A stretch of DNA of 64,000 nucleotides, taken from NCBI GenBank assembly GCA_037974665.1, contig CM075764.1, positions 118,358,325 to 118,422,324 of the forward strand, read 5' to 3'. Numbering within the stretch: position 1 is the stretch's first letter; each line of letters opens with the position of its first letter. Source of the stretch: Ehretia macrophylla (lineage: Eukaryota > Streptophyta > Magnoliopsida > Boraginales > Ehretiaceae). Shown here one piece after another: positions 46,919-59,960 of the stretch. The notes below the pieces were generated by a model, which did no database searches, was not told where the DNA came from, and saw only the letters and a list, made by a program, of their open reading frames with translations. The position numbers were made by a program, and so were the translations under genes.

Positions 46919-49521
46919 ATGGAAATGAATCATTTTGGCCACGAGCATCCCTTGATCCTCAAAGATATGCGAAAGGGTAAAGAAAAGTGTCGCGGATGTG
47001 AAGAGAGAATCTCAGCGTCGGAGGCCGCATATGAATGTGGGAAGTGCGTAGACTACTTCCTCCACAAAACATGTGGTGAGCTACCGAGGGAGTTGAATTA
47101 TCCCAACCTCCACGCACACTCACTCGTCCTTCTCTCTAAAGCACCTTATGAAGGAGGAGGTTTTGAATGCGACGAGTGTGGCGAAAGTTTCAGCGGTTTC
47201 AGCTACCACTGCTCCTTCTGTAAATTTGATTTGGATATATCATGTGCTGTTTGGTTGGGAGGAAGTACGGATATGAATCATTTTCTCCACAAGCATCCCT
47301 TGATCCTCAGAGAAGATGTGCGAGATTATAAGAAAAGGTGTCGTGGATGTGATGAAACAATCCTACCGTGGGAGCCCGCATATGGATGTGGGGAGTGTGA
47401 AGACTACATCCTCCACAAAAGATGTGGTGAAGTGCCGAGGGAGATGAAGCATCATCCCAAGCATGACGAGCACACACTCATCCTTCTACCTTATTCACGA
47501 AGAAAATTTTTATGCAATGAGTGTGGCGTAAATTTGAGAGGTTTTTCCTACCACTGCTCCCTCTGTGAATTTAATCTGGATATATCATGTGCTCTTTCGG
47601 AGAGAGGAATGGAAATTCATCATTTTTCCCATCAACATCCCTTGATCCTCAACAGGAGTCCAAAGGCTGAATTTGAAAGCCGAAGACGGTGTCGTGGTTG
47701 TCGGGAATCAATCTATGGGAGGGAAATGGCATTTAGATGTGGTGAGTGTGAAGATGATGATTACAGCCTCCACAAAGAATGTGCCCAACTAGCGAGGGAG
47801 ATCATGCATCCCTTCCATTATCAACACCCACTCATCCTTCAAAGTTCCTTAAAAATCAATTGCAGTGATTGCCTCCAGTCTCCGTCGTCTGGTTGGATGT
47901 ATTACTGCTCCCCCTGTCAATTTGCTCTGCACATAAAATGTGTTATGAAGGATAATTACATAATGTGTGCCTCCGAAGACCGCAATCTTAACCATAAAGG
48001 TCACCAACACCATGGATCACTCATACTCCAACCAAGGCAAGCTTTGTTCATTTGCGATGCTTGTGGATTGGAAAAGAAAGATCATTTCTACACATGTCCA
48101 GCTCCCTTGTGTCCATTTATAATCCACAGGAGTTGCGCTTTATTACCAGAAATAAACAAATGCAAGGCTCATGATCCTTCATGTGATCTCACCCTTTCCT
48201 ACGGTTTTCCATCTCAGCACAAAAACTTCAAGTATGATTGTGATGTTTGCCGCAAGAGAATATACGATTGGTATTGGATTTATTACTGTGGCGACTGCAG
48301 ATATTTTGTTCACCTTGGATGTATCACAACTGAGATTGAAGTTGATGCGTAAGACATCCTTTCTTCTTCCCTCCACATCCCTCTTTTTATATTTTTATTT
48401 TTATTTTTGAATTTCTGTTGATTCTATTTGTCCTGCAGTATTCTGACAATATATATTATAATTTCCATGCTACCAGAGACGACGATGATTTGTTTGACGA
48501 TGCAAGTTTTGAAAAGAGACTTCTAAAGGTTCTGCTTTACGATGATATGTTACACTTACCGGCGATTGACATATCTAAAGAGCTTATTGGACGTTTCTTG
48601 CTTAGAAAGAATAGCCTCGCTCATATTCAACCACAAATCGAACACTTCGGCCATAAGCAGCACCCCTTGATTCTTTTCCATGAGCTGCCAAATGACATAG
48701 ACGAAGATGAGGAAATCTTATGCGACTGTTGCATTGAGCCTATTTCATCTGCTGATTATTATTCTTGTGTGGAGTGTAGTTACTTTCTCCACCTATCTTG
48801 TGTCAAACTACCAAACAAACTGCAACATCCCAGTCATCAGCGGCACTCGCTCACCCTTGGTTGCCACCAGAAATTCTATGACACTTTTCAGTGCGATAAA
48901 TGCAAAGCAGATTCCAATGGATTCTTCTTCAAGTGCGAGTGCGAGACATGCGACGATTTCTACCTTGACGTGAGGTGTGCAGCTATGCCCACTATCATTG
49001 AGCACAAAAGTCATGGTCATCCCCTGATCTTTCGATATGAACGTATTGAAAAAGAATGCATAGCTTGTGGTGAGGAAACATGGCCAACTTGCCTTGATTG
49101 TGAGTCTTGTAAATTTTATTTGGAAGAAAGATGTGCAATGTTCCCTGGGGAGGTTAGGCATAGATTTGATCCACATCCACTTCTGCTGAGGTTTCCGCCG
49201 TATAAAGACCATCCCGAGATATTCATGTGTGCTATATGCGAATACGAAATACATCCCAAGCATTGGCTTTATCATTGTTCTGAATGCGATAACTCCTTCC
49301 ACCCGTTGTGTGTTCCAAGACTCAAACCATTTCAAAGAGTCAAGTTTGGAGGCATACTTAAAGTGAGCTCCCACCCACACCCTCTCAAGTTTGTTCAGGA
49401 GCCCAGGGTAAGAAACAATTGTAACCATTGTTCTGGAGAATTACCTTCTTGGAAAATGCTCTTCGAATGTGAAGATTGCAGATTTTCCCTATGTCTTGAA
49501 TGTGTTGGTGAAATGTCCTAA
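46919..49521 (+). CDS. DC1 (cysteine/histidine-rich C1) domain protein, copy B
   Basis: Exons 46919-48348 and 48477-49521 predict an 824-residue protein with the same exon plan as copy A (donor GTAAGA at 48349, acceptor ctaccag ending 48476). The ATG at 46919 is chosen because the sequence in front is a GA repeat and the upstream extension lacks an ATG. About 13 DC1 zinc-binding modules, all with full Cys/His sets as far as I can see; module 5 reads RCGEC, the residue lost in copy A. The linker after exon 1 is acidic (DDDDLFDD) and similar to the linker in other long plant DC1 proteins. A 48-bp insertion relative to copy A lies just upstream, from about 46840, and could alter the 5' UTR. Compared with copy A, small in-frame indels occur in exon 1 and the protein ends GEMS. 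Probable role is zinc-dependent signalling or lipid-binding adaptor; the exact function is unknown. Confidence 0.9.
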
Positions 49522-52500
49522 TTCATTGTTTCACAATATTATTGTATTGGTTAGACGAGCCATCGAAACAAAATAGGAATTTTAGGCGTTGTTTATGTCG
49601 CATTTTGTTCAGTGATTGATGTTTGTTTACAAGCTTGTTGTAATGGGATCGGAGTTTATCCATGTGACATCTTGAGGTACCATTTATGACATTCTATTGA
49701 CTCACCATCATTACAGTACAGCTGCTAAACTCTTCTCTTTTCCTTTTTAAAAAAAATGAGGAGCTTACAATCATGGGGTGATATTTCCTCATCTTCTTTA
49801 ATAGATAAGTATATTTTAGTTGATAAATTTCATACATGCTTTATTTATTTATTTATTGGCAAGATAATTTTTTTTTTTTTATTTTTGCACAGGATAAATT
49901 TGTTTTAATTTCGTACATCCTTTTAGTTCTATGCACAGTTGTTTTTGCTAATGTTGTTGTTAGTGGGCGAATATCTCAAGGCACGATACCATAAGATAAG
50001 CAATTTTTCGAAATACTTCTCATACTAATTTTTTAGTGTATGAAAATATTTGGTTCCTTATGGCACCTTTGGTCGTCCCTGATTGCGAAGTCTATTAGAT
50101 ATGTTATTCATTGTAAATTTTTATTGTTATAGCTGTTGATAATTATATCATTCTGCAACCTTGTATGAATATCCGATCAAGGATGGATATACAATAATTT
50201 TCTCTGTAGAGGCTAACTGAGAAAAGTATGTTTAATAACCAAAAATAAAAGAAAAACTATTTTTAATATTCTATAAAGTCATTATGGTGGATCCTACCCA
50301 ACATCCTAGATGCAAACTTTGCATGTGATCAATTTAAGAATAGTTTTAACCTTTAAAAAAAAAAAATTAAGAACATGATTATACGCAAACTTTGTTGTTT
50401 GATCGAATTTAAGAATGACTTTGACAAAAAAAAAAAATTACTGTTTTTTGGTCAACAAAAGAAAAGAATTTAAGAATGTCATTATATGCAAACTTTGAGT
50501 GTGATAGAATTTAAGAATCGTTTTAAGTGTGATAGAATTTAAGAATCACTTTGACCAAAAAAGAGAAGTAAAAAGTATAAGAATGGCAGAGCATCTTATC
50601 TCCACTCTTTGCATATGATAGAATTAAAGAATTGGTAAATTAGTACATTGGGTTTTTTTTATGTGAAATGACTATATATAGTAGCAAAATGCAACTGGCA
50701 TATGAAAATATTACACTCTTTATAACTAGTTGTTTTACAGTAACTGAAAATAATTTTTTTTATTAACTTGTTTTAAAATATTACCAAACACCAGACAATG
50801 AAGAAAATATTTTCTAAAAGAAAATTTTACCAAAAAAAATGGAGCCTTTAGAAGCAAATTTGTTGGCTGTTCACATACTGACGAAATTTTCTTCACAATT
50901 CGACTGATAGATTTGGATCTCCAGCATCGTATTCAAGAATTCTTTCTAATTATTTTACTTGTTAATAATGCGCTAGGAGTTCAAATGCACCAGTGTGGTC
51001 ATGATAACTAAAACAACATTTGAAAACTTTTGTGGTGTGAAATTTATTTGATTTATAAATGAATTCTATGAGGATTTGTATTTAAAAATAAATTATCTTA
51101 TTTGGAACTGAAAAATAATATTAAGTCAATTCTAAAATTTGTAAATGTCTTTATTATTGGTATTCTTTTTATGTCCTTATATTTTGAAGCTTTACTTTTT
51201 AAACTTTGATAGAAAAATATATTCCATCAATATCACTAATTATTTTTAAAATTAAATTCACTTAATTAATATTGATGAGTAATTAATATGAATAGATAGA
51301 TGAATAAATAATTTGTAATTTTAGATGTCTAATTAAGTATTTTAAAATTAAATAAAATTAAGGATAGATGAATAAATAACATATAACTTGGGCTTTTAAT
51401 TTGAAGACCAAAATGATGTTTGGATTAAGAAATATGAAAAATAAATTTATCGTGAAGAAGCTTGCAAGAAAAAAAAAAAATAATTACATAGAAAATTAGA
51501 GCAAAAGACTAAGAGCAATAAAAAGGAAATAAAATTTAGAGGAAAATTTAGTCTTTAAAAGATGATTGACTAATTTTGTGGCTTGGAATTGCAAATTTTG
51601 ACCTCTTGAGCAAAGATTTCGGTAAAGGTTGAGTAAATCCAGAATTTATAAATTTTGAATTTTGAATTTTTTAAAGAGGTGCTTCCAAATACAAAAAGTT
51701 GAATTTGTCTATAAATTCCACAAAATTTTATAGAATTAATTTGTTTCAAACAGTATATAAAAATATAAGAAGAAATAGTACTTATCGGCAGCTGCACCTT
51801 TATTATATCCCTGTTTCAATATTATGACTCAATAGATAAAAAACATAAAAAGTATCTACACACTTGTATATAGACAGAAAAGACTAGACAATAATACTTT
51901 CTATGCACGAAAAAAGATTTCATGTCAACAAATCGAGTAAATTAAAAACAAACTTATACCAGACTAATGAATTTGATTTGGATATATATATGATTATGAA
52001 TTGTGAGTCTCACCTTTGCTTGCGGTTTTCCAACTGATTACAAATTTCAGGTTTAATTTTAATATTTATGGCAACAAAATATTACACCAAGTTTATTAGT
52101 ATTAAATTATGCTCGAAATGATTTTTGTATTAATCAAATGTTAAGGATGAGAGCTAGCCTTGACATCAGCATCCAATTTGTACGTAAAAACACCTGAAAC
52201 TTTGGTAGCTATAAATGTTCTATCCACACACAAAGGGTTATTATTGCATCGAGTTGACAACAGTATCTATCTACGCCTTTGTAACGTCATTCTAAGCTTT
52301 TCGGTAACTTGAGTTCGACCCTCGGAAATGAAATTTTGTTACAAAGATTTTGATAAAGTGATTGGACAATAATTTATTGTAATCAATTAGATATTTGGAT
52401 ATAGTAGTTAGTATGAAGATGTTTCTATTTTAATTGTTTATACATATATAAAGCTTTGGAGATTTTTTTCCTTTTTGGGTCATACGATGAGCTGGGAATT

Positions 52501-53667
52501 TTTTTTTCTATTTTTTCTTTCATTGAGCTGGGAGTTCAAATGCACCACTAATATCAATGACAAAAATTTGCATAAAAATCAATGGAAATAGTTACTGGGG
52601 GCAACCCTTTTCTTTTACTTTTTATTTTTATTTTTATTTTTATTTTTATTCAAATAAATTTTAAGGTATTTTACATCATTTAAAATACTACAGATAAGAA
52701 TGGATCTCGAGAATGGCTTGTGATCGAATTTAAGAATAGCTTTGACCATAAAGAAAGAAAAGAATTTAAGAATGTTATTATGTGCAAACTTTACGTGTGA
52801 TCAAATTTAAGAATGACTTTGACTATGAAGAAGAAAAGAATTTAAGAATATCATTATACGCAAGCTTTGCGTATGATCGAATTTAAGACTAACTTTAATC
52901 ATTAAAGAAAAAAAAAGAATTTAAGATTTTTTATTTTTATTTTTTGATTCAAAGGGGTCTAAGACCGTACAATATAACCAGTAAGATTCGAACTTGCATA
53001 CATAGTGAGTTACGTAGCACGTGACCAAAGTCCCAGTGGCGAATTTAAGAATGTTACTACATGGAAACTTTGTGTGTAATAGAATTTAAGAGTTACTTTA
53101 ACCAAAAGAAAAAAAAAAGGAAGAAAAACATTAAAGAGTGGCAAGCAGCATCTTGTCACTAGTACTCTTTGCACGCAATGGAATTTAGGAATGTGGGGCT
53201 CACCCCATGTGAGTATTATTTCGATCGGTCAGACTTTTTAAAGAATTTCCTGAATGTTAAAATTAATTATCGTGGATGGAAATTTTGTTAATTTTTTAAG
53301 GCTATTCTTTGAAATCCACTATGCAATTTCCTTTGCTAGAGTATCTCAAACACTTTATACTCTCCATGAACTCTGCCATTTTATGGTCGCCACCGTGAGT
53401 GCACTTACGTTAGTATAGGAAAAAGAATCTTAATTAATATTCCAGGAAAACTTTTTTCAATATAATTATGCTAAAATGGACTAATGGGTATGTAAATGTG
53501 TCTATAATTCTTGAAATTCTCATTGTTTTTGTTTTCAGGTCATTCATTAACTCCTACTCCAAACATTTCGACATACCCAAAATGAAATAAACCTCCAAAT
53601 GAGAATTCTGGCCTTTGGCCTGTGGAGAACTAGGTTTCGAATATTATGGGATGCAGGCAGGCACAGA
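49522..53667. repeat. Spacer between DC1 B and the PPR gene
   Basis: Paralog of 30461-35868 without the hAT insertion. Contains minisatellite units at 50290-50600 and 52690-53200 and a B-box-like aagattcgaacttgc at about 52985. The empty hAT target is near 51785-51792. No gene is supported on either strand. Confidence 0.8.
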
Positions 53668-55749
53668 TTATGCCACACCACTATATGCAGGAGATCTTGT
53701 CAAATGTTGGCTCTGCATTGCTCGTCTGACTAGAAATGCATCATCCCACCGTCCTGCTTCTGCATAAATGTTGGAAAGAAGAACCCTGCTCGGACCATGA
53801 GATGGTTCCACCCTCGCCAAATTTTCTGCTATCCTTTCTGCCATTTCCGAGTTATCGTGTGTTCTACATGCTGCCAACAACGTGCCCCATATGATCACAT
53901 CCGCGTTCATAGGCATACTCCTTATAAGTTCTTCTGCTTCTTCCAGCCTCGCTGCTCTGCCTAATAGATCCACCATACAGCCATAATGCTTGATGTTTGG
54001 CTCTATATTGTACAAACTCTTCATGTTCTTCAAATGTTCTTCCCCTGCTTCCACCAATCCTGCATGACAACACGCGCTCAAGACCCCAACGAATGTGATT
54101 GAATTGGGTTTTATTTTACACCTCTGCAAATCGGTAAATATCCTAAGAGACATCTCTGCATGCTCGTGCAAGGCCAAGCCACATATGATTGCATTCCAAG
54201 GCGAGACATCTCTGGTTTTCTCTCGGATTTGACGGAACAATTCTAAGGCAGTATTGATGCTTCCACATTTGGCATACATGTCGATAATTGCTGCACTCAG
54301 ATTATCATTTAAAGGAATGGAGTTAACGAGTATATATTCGTGCGCCCATCTTGCTTCTTTCAATGTCCCCAAAGTAGCAATTGCTGATAGCACACTGACC
54401 ATTGTAACTTCATTTGGTATCAGACCATTAGCCACCATTTCATGGAAAAGGTCAAGAGCTGAACCAGGTTGCTCATGTTGTGAATAACCAGAAATCATGG
54501 TACTCCACGAGAAAACGTCTCTTTCAGGCATCTGGTCAAATAAGCGCCTAGCTTCATCAATCGTTCCATTTCTTACAAGTCCAGCAAGAAGTGCATTCCA
54601 AGACGGGATATGGTCTTTGCTCCCGAATTCAAACTGCAAACGAGCATGACCAATCACACGACAAGCTGCATAAAAATGTATAATTGTTGCCTGTACAAAA
54701 TTATAACAATCAAACCCCCTCTTCAATGCCACACCATGAAATTGCAGACCCTCAATGTAAGCCATCGCCTGCCCACACGCTGAAATAATATCAACAATCA
54801 TAACATCGTTAGGACCTAATCCACTACCAACCATTTCACAATAAATCATCAATGCCTCATTCAACCACCCTACTTGCACATAACAATCAATAATCGTCCC
54901 CCACGAAACAACATCTTTATCAACAATCCTCTCAAACAACTCCCTCGCCAAATCCACCTCCCTTGCCTTTGCATACCCATTCAACATCACATTCCACGTA
55001 ACAACATTCCTCTCCGGCATCTCATTAAACAACCTCATCGCCTCATCCAACCGTGCACCCAAACAATACATATGAAGCAAATTGGTCGAAACAAGAACAA
55101 ACACATCAAGCCCCAACTTCACCACCAGCCCATGTAGCATCCTCCCACTCTCCCCTACCACCTCACCATCATTAAAATGTGCGTAAGCCGGGATAACACT
55201 CGCAAATGTCACCTCATTAGGTGCAACCCCCGCCACCCTCATAGCCCCAAAAACCGCAATCACCTCGCCCCAAAACTTATCACGAGTCAATCCCATTATC
55301 ATAGAAGTATAAGAAACACAACTCTTTTCAGGCATTTTATCAAACAGTTCACGTGCCTCATTCAAATGGCCAAACTTAGCATACCCACATAGCATAATGT
55401 TACAAGACACAGAATCTAATCTTGGGCAGTCATCAAAAATCTTTTTAGCATTAGCAATCAACCCACATTTTGAATAGAAGTTAATTAAGCTATTTTGGAC
55501 GAAAATGTTGTTATCAAGGCCTGATTTTAGTATTAAGCAGTGGTGCAGCTGCCCACCTAAGATGTCTAAAATGGATGCACAATTTCTTAGTGATGAAATA
55601 ACTGAGAATTCGTAGTTGGGTTTTTGTGGTTTGATGAAAAGATGGGATTTTTTATGTGGGTTATGAGGGGTTCTTCTTAGTGTGGAAAGGTGTTTGATGG
55701 ATTGGGAAAAGCGTGAAGCGAAGCATTTTGGTCTTTGAAGAATGTTCAT
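53668..55749 (-). CDS. MEF18: E-class pentatricopeptide repeat protein, MEF18-like
   Basis: A single-exon gene of 693 codons. The N-terminus (about 35 residues, rich in Arg, Ser and Lys and poor in acidic residues) looks like a mitochondrial presequence. Residues about 50-600 form PLS-type PPR motifs (for example VTWNVMLNGYAKA near 250 and DVFSWSTMISGYSQH near 411). A C-terminal E domain follows (WGTLLAACRTHDNSEMAERI near 621) and there is no DYW domain. Such proteins bind a specific RNA site and recruit a deaminase for C-to-U editing. From memory, the sequence is closest to Arabidopsis At5g19020 (MEF18), which edits nad4 in mitochondria; target identity here is inferred. The stop TAA lies at 53668-53670. 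Three copies exist in the window and only this one is complete. Conserved length supports function. Confidence 0.9.
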   Translation of the reverse strand: MNILQRPKCFASRFSQSIKHLSTLRRTPHNPHKKSHLFIKPQKPNYEFSVISSLRNCASILDILGGQLHHCLILKSGLDNNIFVQNSLINFYSKCGLIANAKKIFDDCPRLDSVSCNIMLCGYAKFGHLNEARELFDKMPEKSCVSYTSMIMGLTRDKFWGEVIAVFGAMRVAGVAPNEVTFASVIPAYAHFNDGEVVGESGRMLHGLVVKLGLDVFVLVSTNLLHMYCLGARLDEAMRLFNEMPERNVVTWNVMLNGYAKAREVDLARELFERIVDKDVVSWGTIIDCYVQVGWLNEALMIYCEMVGSGLGPNDVMIVDIISACGQAMAYIEGLQFHGVALKRGFDCYNFVQATIIHFYAACRVIGHARLQFEFGSKDHIPSWNALLAGLVRNGTIDEARRLFDQMPERDVFSWSTMISGYSQHEQPGSALDLFHEMVANGLIPNEVTMVSVLSAIATLGTLKEARWAHEYILVNSIPLNDNLSAAIIDMYAKCGSINTALELFRQIREKTRDVSPWNAIICGLALHEHAEMSLRIFTDLQRCKIKPNSITFVGVLSACCHAGLVEAGEEHLKNMKSLYNIEPNIKHYGCMVDLLGRAARLEEAEELIRSMPMNADVIIWGTLLAACRTHDNSEMAERIAENLARVEPSHGPSRVLLSNIYAEAGRWDDAFLVRRAMQSQHLTRSPAYSGVA

Positions 55750-55985
55750 GAGATTATGATAACATGAGACTTTTTTCCATTAGTTGTGAAAAATTAAGGT
55801 TTTTGACTTTTGTTGTTTTTATAAGGAATTTGCTAATTTTGGTTATAGTGTGTATGTCAAACACCTCCTATTGAAGGGGAAAAATTATTGGTCCTAGGTA
55901 CTTTATTAGCAAATTTTCTTTAGAATAATATTGAAGATCTAAGCTATATAGGCAGCATCTGGAAAATCTATCTATTTTTTTTTTT
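55750..55985 (-). promoter_or_regulatory. 5' flank of the PPR gene
   Basis: About 240 bp between the PPR start codon and the LINE fragment must hold the promoter and 5' UTR if the LINE does not contribute. It is AT-rich; I see no sharp TATA box on the - strand. Confidence 0.35.
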
Positions 55986-56432
55986 GTTAGACAAGTAATC
56001 ATTTCATTTAATCGTAAAAATTAAAAAGTCATATCAAAGATCTTTACATCAACTTATTCGTAATATGTTATATAGAGCAAGTAGATCTATTTTGTACATT
56101 ATTAATATATTTACTTTGTAACAAAATTTTGTCTCTAACATTCATCAAAACCTTCCAATAATTTATTTCTCCAAACACACGCCGGTACCATAAATTCTCC
56201 CATTTCTTTCTTGCCATATATGGTAGACACACACACAAAACATAGATCTTGTAAGGTCCGCCATAAGAGACTTCTTGCGACAAATTCGACATAGGCGAAC
56301 AATCATCAAATCCCAATGAGTAGCTAGTGACTGTTCATTGAGAAGAAAAGAAACATGCTTCCAAATTCTGTTAGTAAAAGGGTACTCAAAATAAATATGG
56401 TCTCAACTTTTCGTCTCCAATCCACAGAATAC
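55986..56432 (-). mobile_element. LINE 3' fragment (reverse transcriptase zinc-binding region)
   Basis: On the - strand the sequence encodes, with stops, the C-terminal zf-RVT region of plant LINEs: a VFCGLETKS segment, then YPFTNRIWKHV and the hallmark VYHIWQERN. It continues on the far side of Copia 3 at 61358-61420, where ILLTKQDDVDWGIVHDASC is readable. The LINE is thus an older insertion next to the PPR promoter. Only the 3' end survives. Confidence 0.8.
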
Positions 56433-56853
56433 TGTTGGAAATTGATTCGTGATTACGGGAAGTGGCAAAAGATTTACGGGACTCAATTTAGGATTTACAA
56501 ATCCTCACACAGAAATGCTCTGTTTATATTAAACTCACAAAATATTACAAATAGTTTTTCTCATTCTCTCTTTTCTGTGTTTCACTCTTTTTTCACTCTT
56601 CTTATCTTTTCTTGTATTTTCTTGTGTCAAAACACAAAGCCAATACACCTATTTATACTAGTAGCTAGCAATACAAAGAGTCACATACTAAATGCACCTA
56701 GGAAAGCTAAAAGACACAATATTAAATATGAACCTAGAAATACCAAAAGACATAAGACAATGAATCTGCAATTAAACTTCTTTATGTGTACCAAATACTT
56801 TGTCTTTCCATTTTCCCAAGAGTTAATTCGGGTTTGGTTTGCAATCTCCAACA
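56433..56853 (-). repeat. Copia 3, 3' LTR
   Basis: A 421-bp terminal repeat; longer than its partner by small indels in the pyrimidine-rich part. Confidence 0.9.
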
Positions 56854-56951
56854 CTCCCTCTCAAACCAAAACCGTCTTCATGCCGAGTAGTGCACTCAAC
56901 TTCGTGAATGCTTCAGTTGGTAGTGCCTTCGTAAAAATATCTGCAACTTGA

Positions 56952-58330
56952 TCAGATTGTTTTGTAATACTCCAACGAGATTGTCTTCTGCTTGATATGA
57001 TCTCTCACGAAATGAAATTTGAGATCAATGTGCTTGCTCCTTCCATGTTGCACTGGATGTTTGGACAATTCAATTGCTGACCTGTTATCAATAAACACAA
57101 GAGTTGAATACTCTTGTATATGATTAAGTTCCTTCAATAAATTTCTTAACCATATTGCTTCACAAACTGCTGAAGACAATGCAACATATTTAGCTTCGCA
57201 CGATGACAATGCGACCACACTTTGCTTCTTAGAAGTCCATGTAAAAGTAGTCGATCCAAGAAAAAACACATAGCCAGTAGTGCTTTTCCTTTCATCTTGA
57301 TCACCTCTCCAATCACTATCAAAATATCCGTGTAGGATAACTTCATCTTTACAAGAATAAAATAGGCCAAAATCCAAGGTACTTTTGATATACCTTAGAA
57401 TCCTTTTTGCTACAATCCAATGAGACTCTTTTGGATTTTCTATGTATTTGCTTAACAACCCAACACCATAGACAATATCCGGCCTTGTGATTGTGAGGTA
57501 ACGCAACTCTTGAAAAGAGTAGCATTCACACATTTTCCTTCACCTTCTTTTGTTAATCTCAAGCCATGAGGAATAGGAATTTCAACAGGATTGTAATTCT
57601 CCATTCTGAATTTTTTAAGTAATTCAGTGGCATACCTTTTTTGCGAAATGAATATGTTGTCATCGTTTTGATTCACCTCAATGCCAAGAAAGTAGGACAT
57701 AAGCCTAGCATCAGTCATTTCAAACTCCTTGAGCATGGCTTGTTTGAACTCATCAAACATCTTTTGATTATTCCCAGTGAACAACAAATCATCCACATAA
57801 AGACATGCAATGAACACATCACCTTAAGCATTCTTCTTCGTATAAACTGCATGTTCAAATGGACATTTAATAAATCCATTTTCTTGAAAGTACTTGTCAA
57901 TTCGAGAATTCCATGCATGGGGGGCTTGTTTCAACCCATAAATAGCTTTTTCGAGACAGTAGACTTTATCTTCATGTTCGTCTACAACAAAGCCTTCAAG
58001 TTGATCAATATAGACTTCTTCTTCAAGTATGCCATTTAAAAATGCTGACTTTACATCTAATTGATAAATTTTCCAATTATGATGAGCAGCAAGAGAAATC
58101 AACATTCTTACAATGTCAAGGCGGGCTAGGTGACTGGTGCAAATACATCTTCATAGTCAACACCATATTTTTGCTTGTATCCTTTTGCCACAAGTCTCGC
58201 CTTGTAACGATCAATCTTGCCATCAGCTGTCCTCTTGATTTTATAGACCCATTTGACTCCAATTAATTATTGCCCTTTGGGAAGTGAAGTCAATTCCCAA
58301 GTGTCATTCTTTTCAATGGCACGAATTTCT
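56952..58330 (-). pseudogene. Copia 3 reverse transcriptase and RNase H remnants
   Basis: Open pieces 57824-58105, 57452-57817 and 56952-57533 carry the Copia RT (LDVKSAFLNG, then CLYVDDLLFTG) and the RNase H signature (RKSTTGYVFFLG, CEAKYVALS). They are separated by stops or frame changes near 58105-58130, 57820 and 57500-57533. Confidence 0.9.
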
Positions 58331-58512
58331 TCAACCATGGCCTTCTTCTAACAATTTTCTTGAACTGCTTCTTCAAATGACATTGGTTCATGATCGGCAT
58401 AGAGACAATACAGATTTGTCTCTTGAGTCTCTTCATAAATTTCTCTAAGACTGCAAGTCTTAATTGGTGGAGAAGATGATGAAAAACTGCTTGAGCTTTG
58501 AGATGATCCAGT

Positions 58513-59909
58513 TTATGGTGAACTTTGATTTTGAAGATTTCTCGTGCGAGGAGGAGTTACAACTCCTTGTTCTTGATTTTCCTGTCTTGCCATTTTTTCT
58601 TCTTCAATTTCAAGTTGGTTCTCTTTGCTTGAACTTTCTTGATTCCGTTGCCAAACTTCACCCTCACAAAATACAATATCTTTACTTACCACTACTTTTT
58701 TTGTAAGTGGGTTGTATAGCTTGTAGGCCTTTGACTCCTCGCTGTAGCCAATAAAGATGCATTTTTCACCGCGATCATCCAGTTTCTTCCTTTTCTCCTC
58801 TAGTACATGAGCATAGGCTACACAACCAAAAATTCGCAAGTGACTGACAGTTGGTTTATAGCCATTCCACGCTTCTTGTGGTGTTATATCTCTCATTTTG
58901 GTTGGACACCTGTTCAGCAAATAAGTTGTACAAGCTACTGCTTCAGCCCAGAAAGACTTAGGCAAGCCTTTCTCCTTCAACAAAGTTCTTGTCATATCCA
59001 GAATGGTCCAGTTCTTTCTTTCAGCAACACCATTTTGTTGTGGAGTGTATGAAGTTGTGAATTGCTGCTTAATACCCTGCTCTTTACAATAATTTCGAAA
59101 ATCATTTGAGGTGTATTCACCACCTCTGTCAGATATAAGGATTTTGATTTTGTACCCACTTTTTTTTTCAACATATGCCTTGAAACATTTGAAAATGGTA
59201 AAAGCAGCTGATTTTTCTTTTATGAAATACACCCACAATTTTCTACTATAATCATCAATGAAAAAAATAAAATACTTGTTACCTCCAAGAGAAGGAGTCT
59301 TGAAAAGTGTAGTGGTGTATGAGCACTCCATGAATTTCCACTTTGAAAGTTATTCCTCTGTTGCTTGCCAAGAATGCAAGCTTCACACACAAATTCGGGC
59401 TTCTCAATACACGACAATCCATGTACCATTCTTGCATTTTGTAAGAGCTTGAGACCACCAAAATTCAAGTGGCCAAATCGAAGATGCCACTTCCACCACT
59501 CATTCTTTACCATCCCTTGAAAGCACTTTTCGAGACTTGTGCTTAAATGCAGCGGTAACATGTGATTGTTTACCATTTGAACTTTTGTAATGAGCTTTCC
59601 ACGTGCATCTCTCAAATAGAGAGAAAGACTCTCCATATGTATTACATACCCATTTTCAAGAAGTTGCCCAATACTAAGAATATTGCTTTTCATATTGGGC
59701 ACATAATACACATTAGAAATATAGTTTGAAGCACCATTCTTTTGATAGATCTTGATTTTACCTTTGCCTTTCACTGGTAATTTGGATTGGTCTCCCAAGC
59801 TAACATTCCCATTCACATTATCCTCAAGTTGTTCAAAGAGTTCTTTCTTCCCACACATGTGATTACTCGTTTCAGAGTCAAGATACCACACATCATTTTG
59901 ATTCTTCAT
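58513..59909 (-). pseudogene. Copia 3 protease and integrase remnants
   Basis: 59220-59909 holds the protease, whose active-site triad reads DSE instead of DSG (LDSETSNHMCG), followed by the pre-integrase zinc segment (H..H..C..C). A frame change near 59300-59330 leads to 58513-59331, the integrase core with Asp in FIDDYSRK, Asp in SDRGGEYTS and Glu in NGVAERKN all present. The protease change would block polyprotein processing. Confidence 0.88.
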
Positions 59910-59960
59910 TCCTTCTTGTGCAAAAAGAAGTGCACCATCTCCATTCCCTTGCGTAGAGGT

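Noticed and set aside
54874..55137. + strand frames repeated at 3955-4176 and 36945-37271
   Set aside because: Antisense shadows of the PPR coding sequence, repeated because the gene is duplicated.
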